Positions 38,101-50,041 of a DNA stretch of 64,000 nt are shown here, one piece after another. Position 1 is the first letter of the stretch; every line of letters begins with the position of its first letter. Below the pieces are notes generated by a model. That model was not told the DNA's origin, did no database searches, and saw nothing but the letters and a program-made list of their open reading frames with translations. This DNA is from Certhia americana. Lineage: Eukaryota > Chordata > Aves > Passeriformes > Certhiidae. The stretch lies in assembly GCA_018697195.1 (NCBI GenBank), contig CM031870.1, positions 5,322,819-5,386,818 of the forward strand, written 5' to 3'. A program made the position numbers and the translations under genes.

Positions 38101-39294
38101 TGCAGTGACTCGGGTTTATGGCTGGAGGAGGCTGACTCATGGCTCGCTGCAGCTCTGGTGCATGTCCTATCCTGCTGCTCATTCAGGGCTCCAGACACGT
38201 CTGAGATGAGATGAAGGCATGTTGTATGTCTCAACTTCCTTTGGAGAATCAGCAGAATTGGTGTTCCCTGGGTCAAGGAGATTAAACAGCTTCTTATCAG
38301 GAGAGTGGCACAGCAGCAGGGAGTTGAAATCTCTACATGACCATTGCACAGGAAAGCCGTGTTTTCTTCCCTCAGTAAAGGGAAAGGCCAATTTTCATCT
38401 TCATCCAGCCTAGACAATATTTCTGAAGTTAGTTAAACTCCTGGTTGTGGCCACAGAGTTATACTTAGTCTGTCAGACCCTATTGATTTCCAAGTGTCAA
38501 AATTTTATTGCAATATTATTAAGTACATTGCAGCTGTTTGAATAGTACATTCAAGGCTCTGTTCCCTGGTTGATCTGTGAATGATTTACAAACTGCTGCT
38601 GGTTTCTGAGCTTACCATTAGTTCCTGGACCATGTAGTAATTTGGAAATATGTATAATTCAAGCAAATCATTGACAGCACACAAAGTGTTCCCGTACAAA
38701 GGGAGATGTTCTAAAGCACAGAGGTGCTACCTGAGTGACAAACAAGCACTGAAAGACTGGAAAAGCTCAGCTTCCATGTCCTATATGTACAACCTTTTAG
38801 GGGACTTGGTTATTTACTATTTGTGGAGTATAATCAGCCACCCTGGTTTTGACTTTGTGATTTGATGGTTACAACAGGAAAATGATGTGAAGGGAAGAGC
38901 AGATGGTCAGTCTGACCACCAACCGCCAGGCAAAGCTTGCCTCTCACTCCTTGGGGTCCCAGATTGATGTTCCCTATAATTACAACATGCTTTTGTCAGG
39001 ATTGTGGAAGGAGTTTTGCCTCCTGGGTGGAGGAGGAGATATTTCCAAGTGTTTTCACTGCTTCTTCATGTCTCTAGTAAAGGAGTTGAATTAGTCGCAG
39101 CTGCTTGACAAACTATAATCTCAAAGTTGGTAGATGGAGAAAATCTAGGGAAGGTGCCCAACTTCACTCCAAGTCCCCTTGAGTCCTTCATCTCACTTGG
39201 AGGGAGGCTGGCGTGCAGTTCACAGCTCTGACTGAGACTCTGCCATGTGCTTGCTTCAAATGTAGCTTAAACAAATGTGTGGAGCAGGATTTAA

Positions 39295-39348
39295 TTTTTT
39301 TTTTACTTTGTGATTGGAGTGCTAGAAAGATAAAGGGAATAGCTGTAA
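39295..39348 (-). repeat. Poly(A)-ended dispersed repeat, copy 1
   Basis: T10 followed by a 44-base body (39305-39348) that matches copy 2 at 40248-40291 at 39 of 44 positions. On the minus strand the body runs into a poly(A) tail (ending CACAAAGT then A), which is how 5'-truncated retroposons look. The family is not recognised. It may be the tail of an unlisted non-LTR element or of a cellular transcript. Confidence 0.6.
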
Positions 39349-40230
39349 ATACCTGGCAAGGGTTGGAGATGGGTGGAAGACATGTTGGTACTTGTTAGAG
39401 ACCAGTTTTGGAAACAGAGTTCTAATTCTCCTTTCTTTGATATTGTACAATTTTGGGGTAACTCCACGTAAGTCAGTACAACACTGAATGAAAAACAGAG
39501 GGAAAAATGTCTTCCCACCCAAAAGAAGGTGTTTCTTGGCAGATGCATTCTGGCTGTGGCCTGTAGGTTGCAGCAGTGTATGCTTTTCATTAGAACACAC
39601 CACTTCATCTTTTGTTTTCCCAAAGAGGAATTTCCCAATGAGATAAACCAACTCATATTTGGCCATATCACATAAAAAACCTAAAAAACAAACAAACAAA
39701 CAAAAACACAAAAAACCCCCCAGCCTTGATCTTGCTGGGGCAACAAAAGGATGTTGTTTCTTCAGCTTTTTGCTGCGTGGGTGTTGAGCTATGCTGAGCC
39801 CTTTGGACCAAGTGAATCAGCACCACGAGCTCCAGCAGCACGGGAGGGCCCTTCCCAGCATGGTGGGAAAACAGTGGGAAAGACAAGGACACACCATGAG
39901 AAATGCTGGGAAAAACTGGCCCTGGAGGTCACATTCCATTTGGTCAATTAAATTTCTGGGTATTCTATTATTTTTGGATCCAAAGTTTGCACAAATCCAT
40001 GTAGTTGTCGGTTAATCCAATGTATCATGTGGCAATGGAGGTGTGCAAATAATATCCTACCACACACAGGATCACAGAGAGAAACTGCTCTACTTTAACA
40101 TGATCCTATCATGTGCTACAGAAATTTAAAACTTTAGCAGATGGCACTGATGTAATTCTGCTGCAAAGATAGGAATAAACATCAACTTCATATGTCTGGT
40201 TCATTCACTTTGTTGATTACTCACAAAATA
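39349..40230. other. Spacer between the paired repeats
   Basis: Unique-looking sequence with a (CAAA)n stretch at 39681-39716 followed by C6. No similarity outside the paired repeats was evident, so the pair does not come from one large tandem duplication. No gene. Confidence 0.45.
39681..39716. repeat. (CAAA)n microsatellite
   Basis: Several AAAC units with A-rich interruptions. Simple repeat, no further meaning seen. Confidence 0.75.
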
Positions 40231-40291
40231 TTTTTTTTTTTTTTTTTACTTTGTGACTGTAGTGCTATAAAGATAAAGAGAATAGTTGTAA
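40231..40291 (-). repeat. Poly(A)-ended dispersed repeat, copy 2
   Basis: T17 (40231-40247) followed by the 44-base body shared with 39305-39348 (five substitutions). It has the same orientation and the same junction between body and homopolymer as copy 1, so the tail is part of the unit and not a coincidence. Confidence 0.6.
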
Positions 40292-40640
40292 GAATAATAG
40301 CTAGTAGGTAAGAGAAATAGTACAAACCAAAATTGTGTGCATTTTTAAATGACAAAATGTTCTGTTTTGCACCAAGAAATGCTAAGAGGAATCCAGCACT
40401 TTGTAAAGCCAGTCATAAACATATATGAATATATGAATGCCAATGGAAATTATTGACTGAACAATCTTCTTTTTGGTGGGAAATGTTTTATCAATATTTA
40501 TGCTGCTCTGCTTGAAATACTAAAGGCAGAATGGAAAAAACAGTCAAAACTCTGAAAAATTTAGAGCATGTTCTCAACTGGCTGAAAACCAGAAGTCATC
40601 ATGTGATTTTTTTTAAAGAAAAGGCAGTCTCTGTTACTTC
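40292..40640. other. Spacer, nothing recognised
   Basis: AT-rich sequence between the poly(A)-ended repeat and the CR1 remnant. No feature supported. Confidence 0.4.
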
Positions 40641-41950
40641 AGGTTCATTTGGCTTAAGGCCAGAAAGGACCTTTAGATCATTTACTCTGGCATTTTGTTT
40701 AATGAAGGCCAGTTACCCCTATATTTAGCCTGAGAACTTATATTTGGTTAACTTTTTTTCCAGAAATGTAAATAGCGTCTAGTTTTGACTTGTACAGACT
40801 GAGAACTGCAGAACCCACCATTTCCTCTGTATTTTCTATGAGCAATTTATAACTTTCCCAATTAAAATGTGCTTTGATTGCTCCCTTAAAATTGTTTTCA
40901 CATTTCAGACCTTGCTTGTTGTCATGCTTTGCTGCTTTAGATGAAAGGATCCTTTAGATTTTTCTCCTTGTGTGTGTATAAACAGTGCAATCACCTTTCC
41001 ATTGTTTTGCTGCTTAACCAGATTGATTGAATTCCATGAAAAGTATATGACATTTTACTAAATTACTTTAGACTCATTCCTTATTCAAATTTTCAGCAGC
41101 CTTAAAAAATGCAAGTGCTAAAACAGGACACTTTTGCTGGTGCTGTGTGCAGAGGTAAGAATCCACCCCCAATTCTCTTCTTTTAGCATATCCAAAGGTC
41201 AAATTGTCTTATTTGCCTTTTTTTCCTCTTTTCTAGAATGAGGGCTCACATTCAGTTGCTTAACTCTCTCCCAACCCTCTGCTTCATGTAGTCCTCCTTG
41301 CTGCCTCTGTGATGACCTACATTCCTCACTGAGAGCTGTGAAACTTTGGATTTGGTTGGATTAAACACACCTTGTTTTCAGTGCCCAAAACTGATAAATA
41401 ATGCATGTTGACCTCCATGATTAACCCCTTATCTTCTGATGTTGTTTCTGCATGTCACATTCCTGGGGTTTGGGAACTACTGGCTGTGGTTGCCTTGCAA
41501 CCATGTCATGCTACAAACAACCTTTCTTCTACAGATGTTTCCTAATGGCTTTATAGCTGGCATGTTGTGTTCTGCTGAGTCCTGTGACTCACCAAACTCC
41601 GTGTGTTGCATCTCTGTGGTTGTCTTTATCAAGCAAATTTGTAATCTCATCAGAGAGTGACATCAGATTTATATGATGAGGCCTGTTTACCATAAAGCCA
41701 TGATTACTGGTGTTAATTATATTTCTATACTAGATTATTTTAATTAATTATCTTTATTAATCGGTGTTTTTATCAGCTTTGCCTCGGCTGGCATTGATGC
41801 TGGCCAGCTGGCTCACACTTGAGCTCCACTTGACTCTTGGCACCACATGAGCTGTCGTCCACTTTTCAGGAATTTCCTCCATGTTAGCATATTTATTAAA
41901 ACTAATGTCAGCAGGCTCAGACACTTAATGTCACTGCTATTCTCTGTGCT
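40641..41950 (-). mobile_element. Ancient CR1 LINE with part of the reverse-transcriptase region, antisense
   Basis: Read on the plus strand, this is the reverse complement of the 3' third of a turtle/crocodile/bird-type CR1. The terminal part (AGGCCAGAAAGGACC at about 40657) is followed by the 3' region (AATTAAAATGTGCTTTGATTG; GCTAAAACAGGACACTTTTG near 41117; GAGGGCTCACATTCAG at 41241). A segment from the end of the reverse-transcriptase open frame follows (TTTGTAATCTCATCAGAGAG near 41637, CATGATTACTGGTGTTAATT near 41699, TTTATTAATCGG near 41752). The stretch that should lie between about 41510 and 41630, carrying the catalytic part of the enzyme, is missing or too decayed to see, so the copy is internally deleted and dead. 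The ends are approximate. Confidence 0.65.
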
Positions 41951-43594
41951 CTTCCTCTCCAGAGGCAGAAGATTTCCTAACAAGTGTTGGGAGGGGGAAC
42001 TGTCATCACAGCGCTGACGCCCAGGAATTCTTCTACGTCATGGCAACTTTCATGTTAAATTGGCAGATGTTACCACCTTTGGGTTTTTCTGCCCTTACTG
42101 AGTGATTTAGTTCTACTTGTTGTGTGGGTAAAATCAGATGGTGGAAGCATTGCACCTAAAACTCCAGGAAAGATATGTGAGATATATGAGCTTCAGCAAC
42201 CACCAGTCTCAAAAGTCTTCTCTCGTGTGCAGATTTCTGCCATAGTCAGAGGCGTGAATCACTTGAATCTGTCCCACACTGAGACTAGCATCACTCCAGA
42301 GAGCTCAGCCACCAGGAATCTCCCAATGATCCATGCAGACTCACATCCATTTCTCCACCAGCATGGGCCATGACTGTGCTCCTTGGGAGCAATATCGGCC
42401 TTGCGTGGGCTGCAGTGGAGACTTGTGCTGTGATGTTTCCATGTGAGCAGCACTAAAAACAGCCTCAGGCACCCTGTGAGTCTTTCAAACAGAGCTTCTA
42501 TTTAATTTGGTGTGTTATGGAAAACTCTGGGCAAGCTTTCCACTCAGAGACATTATATTTTAAGGGCACTCTGTGAAGTACAGCATTCTTTTTTTATCAT
42601 TTATCTCTAGGAAAATAAATAGAAGTCCTTATAACAATTAAATACCCATCTGTTACTCTTGGGAAGCTGGGGGTATAATGCCAGAAAAGTAAACCAATCT
42701 TTTCATCATTTGTTGGCTATTTAGATTCAGTGATCAAGAAGACAGTTCAATGAAACACATATTCTAGTTTATATGGTTAAAGGAGAAGGAAAATCATGCC
42801 AGAAGAACCATTTGTGCCCAACCAAAAAATAAACTTAATGCAAAATTGTCCAGATTCACCATGGAATGATCCATCTCCAGATTCTCCTCGTTCTTGGAAG
42901 TGCCAGTGACACTGTGGTAGAATTGCAAATAGATCTATAGCACAAAATGTGTGATCAAAATCAACTTTGTGAGTGAGAGTGAAGAATTTTGCCAAAGAAT
43001 CTGGTAATTTGGAACAGGTTTAAAAATCTCTCTCTCAGGAATAAGTAATAGCCTCATTAGCAGCGCCTCCAACCTCTGCATATCCCTGTTGCCTGTTGTT
43101 CTGGGAAGAATCTCATGCACAAGCAAGGGGTGCTCTGATTTGGGCTGTATTCATAGAATCATTTTTAATCTGGCTAACAAGTGCCAAAATCTTGACTGAA
43201 AAGTTGTGATATCAAAAGGACTTGTTAAAGCTGCCTGCAAACATATCTCTCATCATCCCCATTTTGCATACCCAGAGGTTAGCTCAAATAACTGACAATA
43301 ATGTCAAGCATATCTTATTTATACTATAATTATCTTTACTCACATATGTCACCAAACATAATTGTTTTCTCAGGGTTTTAGAGTCCTTTTAGAGACTGGG
43401 AGATGTGGAAATCTTTCTAATATGAGTTTAGGAACATCTGAAAGAAACTGCAGCTGAAGAGAGGCTGGGATATGCACAGCTGTTTGTGCTTCCAGCTGGT
43501 TTTTGTATATTCTCCGGGTGGAGCAGACATTGATAGCTGTTCCCTTATAAAATATGTAACAGTACTTTATGACCTAATATATTTTCCAGTCCTA

Positions 43595-43650
43595 GGGCCT
43601 GATCCAGAGTCCACTTAGCTCCCTGAGCGGGCTTCCAGTGCCACCAGTAG
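43595..43650. mobile_element. Possible MITE end fragment
   Basis: CTAGGGCCTGATCCAGAGTC resembles the GGGCCTGATCC terminal word of palindromic sauropsid MITEs, like the element at 17326. No matching inverted end was found nearby, so only a fragment, if that. A weaker relative (AGGCCTTGATCCTGCAAAG) occurs near 49435. Confidence 0.25.
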
Positions 43651-45936
43651 AGCTCTATCAAATTCTTAATGAACCAAAGCTAGTGAGGGATAATTTAGGG
43701 CCATTATCTTTGTCAGGTTCCTTATGGTTCGGTGATACTCCAACATTGGGCTCCAGAGTTCTGTCCCTGCTGCTTCCTTTACTTTCATGAGCTGCTTTCC
43801 ACCACCCTTTAGAGATTTATATATGACAGCTCTGGGTCTCTAACACTGTCTGAGGCCACTTACCACCGAGTTGCAGCTGTGGTGCTCTCTTGCCTCCTTG
43901 GCAGCCTTCCCCAGGAAAGCTTCAGGCCCCATGGGGATTGATAATGTCTGGTGACATTTTGTGGCACTCCTTCAGCCCTGTCAGTCTTGTCATACTTCCC
44001 TGTTTCTTGTGTTGTCAACTGCAGTCTCCCAGTTGCAATGTGATATTTAAGTTCATTGGCAAAGGTTGCTTATGGGTCATTCAGTGCTTCCAAAGCCATG
44101 GAGAGTGGAGTGGCAGGGAGAGCCCACTGGAGCTTTTTTGTCAGGGGAGTGCTCTGCAGAGCTTTGCACAAGAAGCTCGTTTCCACATACAGGGTGTAGC
44201 CTGAATTTGGGACACAGGGAATGTGAGTGAAGGCAGGAGCCAGACTGCTAAAAAGAGAGAGACTAAAACCAGCCAGAGGGAAGAGGAAGATTCTGTGCTT
44301 GCCTGTGGGCTTGGAACTCAACATCCCAGTTGAAACCCATCTCTGCCTTCTTTAAGTCACAAAAAATATGGCTTCAAAGCCAGAATCTGGCCCTTCTGCC
44401 AGCAAATTCTACGTGCTCTGCTCATTATGAGCCTGGACTGCTTGAACAAACATTGCTTTGCCTCTTCTGCAGAAGAGTAGGCTCTACTGGCTTTCCCCCA
44501 CTCTGGATATGATCCAAAAGGGCTAAAGCAATTTCAAAGCTAGTACGGGTGTGCCAAGTACATATACATCTCGCTGGTTTGATGTGGTTTGCTGGGGACT
44601 CCAAATATTTCACACCTACTGAATGTTTCTGGGAAATGCTGTTTCCACTCCTGCAGTTCCTGGTTTTTGCTCTTGTTTGTGCTTGTCCTTAGATCAAATG
44701 AGGCTAATGACTGAGGGATAGCCATGCTTCCCAGGGATTTGAGGACTTAAATGGTTGAAAGCTATTAAGAGACGTGCTTTGCTGTTGAATACATTGAAGC
44801 CTTTTGCTGCAGGGGATCATCCTAAAGGCTGTAAGAAAACAACAGCTCAGTATTTGGCAACATCAACTCACAATTTTGTTTTAGAACAGACTTTTTCTGA
44901 TCCTAATGTAGGTCATGACTGCAACTTAATTCATTCCATGTGCCATTATGATGTAGAATACATTCAGAAAAACAGGGTTTTCCCAGTGTGAGAAAAAATT
45001 ATGTTTACTAAGCAGTCATAGTCCGGTTTATTTTCTATTTTCTCCCTTGTGCTTTCCCATGCTTTGCTTTGCCCTCCTCCCTTCTTGCTTCCCTGCATTA
45101 GTAGCCTGATACACGTGACTGGGGTAACTCAGTTTAACTCCCTGTGCTCTCCAGACCTCTGCATGTGCAGGCAGAGAGGACCCATCCCACTCTCTTAGGG
45201 CTCTTCTGCAGCTCTCCTGGGCTTCAGACACTATGTAAATAAGGCAGTGCCTTATTTCAATAAACCACACATTTGCTTATAGATTTTAAGGCTTGGTTGG
45301 TGAAGATAGAGAGGAGCTTTGCTGTTGCAGTGAATTTGCTCTGGTGTCACAAATTGGTGTAGGAGAATGAAAATCCTAATTGCTGCCACCTGAGATGAAA
45401 GCCCTGTAGCCAGGATTATAGAACAATTAATCAAACAACACGTCACCAGACTAGTTTTTTTCTATCTGGTTTCTAAATTCTGCAGATTTCAAAGAACTGA
45501 TGGAGCAAGGGAGATGTGGGGTTTGGGGTCTCATTCCAATACAGCTGGCTGGAGAGTCCCAGTAGCCAGCACAGAGGTTGTTTAACAATTTTTGTCCCAA
45601 TCCCCTGCTGCCATCACTCAAAACTTCACCTACTGTTACCCAGGCTCTCTGTGAGCCTGAAAAGTTATTACTAGCAACTTGAATATAACTAATTAAGGCC
45701 CTTTGAAAACTGCAGAGCCTGGAGAAAGAATAATTTTCTCATATACGTATATATAAATTGAACTTCTGTTGATATATGATTATCAGTTTTGTTTTAGAAT
45801 GTTGTGCTAAAATGGCCTGAGACAGAAGCATTGTAGTAAGAGCCCTCACTGTGGAAAAAAACATTGAAAATGTAAGGAAACTATATGGTAGATGTCCAAG
45901 TTGAAAGCTTAAGCCTTTTTCCTGGAGTGTCTTTGT

Positions 45937-45958
45937 CAGCTGCTGAGTCAGCCACGTG
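45937..45958. promoter_or_regulatory. MAF-recognition element between two E-boxes
   Basis: TGCTGAGTCAGC at 45941-45952 matches 12 of the 13 positions of the T-MARE consensus bound by MAF/NF-E2/NRF2-type bZIP dimers. It overlaps an E-box CAGCTG (45937-45942) and is followed by a perfect CACGTG E-box (45953-45958). The motifs are seen; that they act as an enhancer is inference. Confidence 0.4.
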
Positions 45959-46919
45959 AGTGAAGAAGACTGTGGGTCACTGTGATAATTTGGGAACCCT
46001 ATGCATGGCCTGTGCAGTAAAAAAAAAGCAGTGAAAGATCACATTTTCCCTGTTTAGCTTCCAAGTTCACTTCTAGGAAATCTTGATTTTTACAGTGTGT
46101 TAGAGAGCAGATCTTCTCCACCTAAGTCAGTAGTTCTCAGATAGTTTGTGGTAATTAAGGGTGGCACTGAGCTTCAGCACTGTCAGGGAAAGCAAAATGT
46201 TTTGTGTCTCTAAAGAAAAATGGATATCTATTAGCTATTAAAATCTGAAAAAAATCTTGAAATAATGTGCTCTACACCAGCAAAAGAGGCATTTTATCAC
46301 TTTCACCTGATGTGTGAAAATGTTGTACAGATTTACAAGCAGTGAGAGTGTGATCAACAGTGAGACAGAGACCATGTTGCTTATACAAAAGAAACAGCAC
46401 AATGAGAGAATGTAAATATTTATAAAAAGAAAAAATAATGTGTGTAAAATTATCTTACATTTGAGACATATGGATGCTATCACCAAAGATTATATAAAGA
46501 GAAACAAACAAACAAAAAAAAAGCCACTTTATAGGGATTTTGGCATAATCTAGTAAAAGGCATGTGGCTACACAGTGCAGTTTGGTTCTGCAGTTTTAAA
46601 TTCAGGACAATATCTCTCAGGATTAGTGACAACATCTCATACCTGTGCCCAGAAAGATACTGCTTTCCCCCCTCAGATTCCTGTCTCACGTTGGACCACA
46701 ACTTCCATTTCTTGTTAAGACAAACTCACATCACTCTCATGGTGCTAAATTCTCTTCTCATTTACATGGAAATGGAAGGACTGAAGGATGTCATTCTCAG
46801 GTCACAATGTCAGATTTCCAATCAGATCATCAAAATTAAAAAGTGGTGTGATAAACCAAATTTTCTAGCTGAAAACACAGTATTTATAATAGTTGTAGTT
46901 TTTGTAAATTATTTTTGAC

Positions 46920-47540
46920 CCAGTTTTCATATATAAACGTCCTTGCAGCACTGGCATTTTTTTTCTCTTTTCAGTGCCTATTTGCAGTTTCTTGCTGAGA
47001 CATAAAACATTATCATGTAAATGGTAGTTTCCTTAGAAAGCAAATCCACTGGGATTTTTAATTAGAATATCTTTGTGAACATCTGAACCAAACTGTAGCA
47101 CACTGTGAAGTCTTGAAGTGATACTGAGCAGTACTGCTCACGTTGTTATTTCACATTTGCTGTTAGAAATATTTGGCACAGATAAGATTTCAAAATACAC
47201 AGCTCAATCACATAAAAGTTCTTACAACTATGACAAAGTGAGGGAGCTTTAAATATATACAAAAACCTTCTTTGGTAGAAGGAGAAGGGCAAAATGTGCA
47301 ATGAGAAATTATATTAGTAATCTTTAATTTATTATGAGGGCAATTTTCAGACTGCAATGTCAAGGTCCTTCATGTTTATGAACATTTTTTGCACTCACCT
47401 AATAACTGAGAGTCAAGGAGAATTTATCAAATTAATTTTGGTTTTGGCTGGAGAGTTAGACTTTTTAAAGAATGCTAATGATTATGCCCAGACATTAATA
47501 AATCTGCAGTAAGGCCCAGCATGCAAAAGAAAAATGGAGG
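46920..47540. other. Candidate conserved non-coding element
   Basis: Repeat-free AT-rich stretch with numerous TAAT/ATTA cores and long complex AT words. Same argument and same limits as the other texture-based candidates. Confidence 0.18.
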
Positions 47541-50018
47541 AACATTTTTGTCCTTCATTCCCTTTCTCTCGGAAGGCTGGAAATGCTATTTGCCTGTGCT
47601 GCTGTGGTGCTAGGGACAGATTTCAGGGTGTGTGGAACAAGATCCAAATGGCAGTGCAGGTTAGAGAGAAACTTTAGCAAAGGTCAATGTTATCCTTTGT
47701 CTGCAAGGAGATGTCATTGCCCCACAACTGGAAATTTGAGGGAACAGCATCACCTTCACAGAGCAGAAAAAGAGCTCTGGATGGCAGTTAATATGTGTGT
47801 GAGAAAGGTGGGTCTGTGCAGATCCTCATTTTTAGCTTTTTACTGAGTATCTTTTGATGAGCATTGCTGGAAACAGGAACTCCTGAGCTGTTCTGGTGCA
47901 GTCTGGCTCTTTTCAGGAGCTTTTCCTTAATTGCACAGCAGCCTCAGCCACTGGTGTCTCACAGGATTGGGTATTACAGCCCAGAGGCCGTGTCCAGGCA
48001 GAAATCCATTTAACTAAAGTGAGAACCTGAGCATCTCTAGCTCCCATTTGCCTCACTGCCAGCTGAAGGCATTAATCATCTTGCACAGGACCCTGAACAT
48101 ATTTTGTAATCTAAATGAGGATAAGCAATGAAGTTGACTTAATTTTTTTTGCAGAAAAGTGGATGTTACTGAATGTGAAGCCCAGAATACAGTTTAGTCT
48201 CTTGCTGCCACCTCTGCAGGGAAAGATGTAATTATATTGAGCTCTAAGTAACTTTATTTGGGACAACTTATTTAGTCTCCCAGAAAGTACCAGTCTGTTC
48301 TCCAGAGCATTTAAAAATGAGTACTGGTGTCCAGCCTATTGCCATGGCAGCCCTGTGAGAGTTTATGTGATACACAGCACACCAGGGCCTTCCAATAATT
48401 CCTCTGTAGGTTAATACTGAAAACAGAGCTCTGTAAGTCCAGGCTAATACCATATGCAGAGGTACAGCTAGGCCTGGGCAGACATTTAAAATGAAGGAAA
48501 GTAGTGGACAGGAGCCAAAAGCCCAGCTTTTCTCCATTTTCATTTCCTCATAAATACAAATACTCAACATCCATTGCCCTCTCCTGCAGTGTCACATGCT
48601 TAGATTGAATGCTGTGAGTGTCCATTTCTGCTATCAACAATGAATAAATTCCCAATGAACTGCTTCAAGACAGCATGTGGATTTTTCTAGGTGGCATCAT
48701 TCAAGAGGCTTCTTGCAAACTCTGTCTCAGTTTAAGTGACTAAAGGATTAATAGAGTGAGACACAGCAAGGAAAGCAAGCTCTGGGATTTCAAAGCAGCC
48801 AAAGCAAACTCACTCTGGAAAATAGACCTGAGGCTCTTTTATACCTTTGAGTAGTTTGGGTTGTTTTTTTTTTTTTTTTTAAGAGCTGGAGTGCTATTGC
48901 TCTTATAATGGGTTATGGGTAGGGTTCAGGAATCTTTCTCTACCCTCAGCTTTCTGTATATGCATTTTCTCCCCATAGATACAGCAAATACTCTCTTTCC
49001 TGAGTAGAATCAGAAAGTGTATAGGCTCAGGGTGAAATCTCTCCAGCATTATCTGATGTCAAATATGCATCTGGATTGATTCCTAGGTCCATTCTCATCT
49101 CTAAACTTGCAAAGCCATGGCAAGAATCCAGGAAAGAGGTAGAACACCCTGTAAAAATTCAGAGTGCTCCCTATACCAAACTACTTAAAATCTGAAGGTA
49201 TTGCCCAAGGAATTCGCTGTGCAAAAGGATTATAGTATAGAAGGCGACAAAAAGACAAACAAATTTAAGTTGATGGACAGAGACATTTGTAAAACCACCT
49301 CCTTTCTGTCTTGGCATAAATTCTCTCTGCTTCTCTTTCCTCCATTGAGGTTATGGGCCAAAATGGAGCAAAATACTTAGATCATGTTCTTTCACAGAGG
49401 CTTACGCAAATGAAAACTCAAAAATACCTGGTGAGGCCTTGATCCTGCAAAGAGATGACACACATGGAGCTGCCTTCTGGTGTGCAGTCCCCAGGGGTTG
49501 GTGCAGCTCTGTGCAGAGAGGTTCTGCCCTCCAGGGATGTTATCACCCACCATGACAGAATTCACACTGCTCTCCCTGCTTCTATAAGCTAAGAAGAGCC
49601 GACTTGGAATTTTCCATCAAGATGCTTTTTCTCAAGAAAATACAATTTCTGAAGGCAGGGGAGATGGTGCCTTTTTGCAGTTTTAATTGGAAAAAAAAAT
49701 TGCCTTGGGAGTTACAGGCTCATGTTGCCTTGATAAACACAAATATATTCTGGCAAATGGAACACTGACGTGTCATTTCCTTGTGAGTAAGTTGCAGAGA
49801 GAGAATTGGTGAGAAAAATCAGATTATTCTTTTTTGGCTACCTCACACTAGAGAAAATTTCCCTACTTGAGCATCTTTAATAGGCACTTCAATGCTTTCA
49901 CATAAATAATTTAGGGTTCAAAGGGTTTTCTCAATGATTTGAAAAAAAGTATAGAGGTAAGGAACCCTTATCTGGTACTTTTTGAAATTGCAAGATTTTT
50001 GCCTCACTCGATAACAGG

Positions 50019-50041
50019 GATCAGACACAGAGTGTCTGATC
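50019..50041. other. Perfect 10-bp hairpin
   Basis: GATCAGACAC, a 3-base AGA loop, then its exact reverse complement GTGTCTGATC. The stem is perfect and could be extended by one G-T pair. It is not followed by a U-run, so it is not a terminator; it is too short for a microRNA precursor. It could be a palindromic protein-binding site or chance. Confidence 0.6.

Larger units (their letters stand above)
25759..39294. other. Long non-coding stretch, no gene recognised
   Basis: About 13.5 kb of unique-looking sequence alternating AT-rich (26000-27100, 31570-32200, 33450-34000, 35200-35850) and GC-richer parts (27180-27560, 30600-31150, 36690-37560). The 205-codon frame at 30584-31201 (minus) is in a GC-richer part; its translation is repetitive in composition and unlike any family I know. 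No splice-flanked exon, RNA gene, LTR or CR1 copy could be supported. Intron or intergenic DNA. Confidence 0.45.

Noticed and set aside
43150..43175. CATAGAATCATTTTT, resembling an antisense CR1 end
   Set aside because: The following sequence does not continue into the CR1 3' region.
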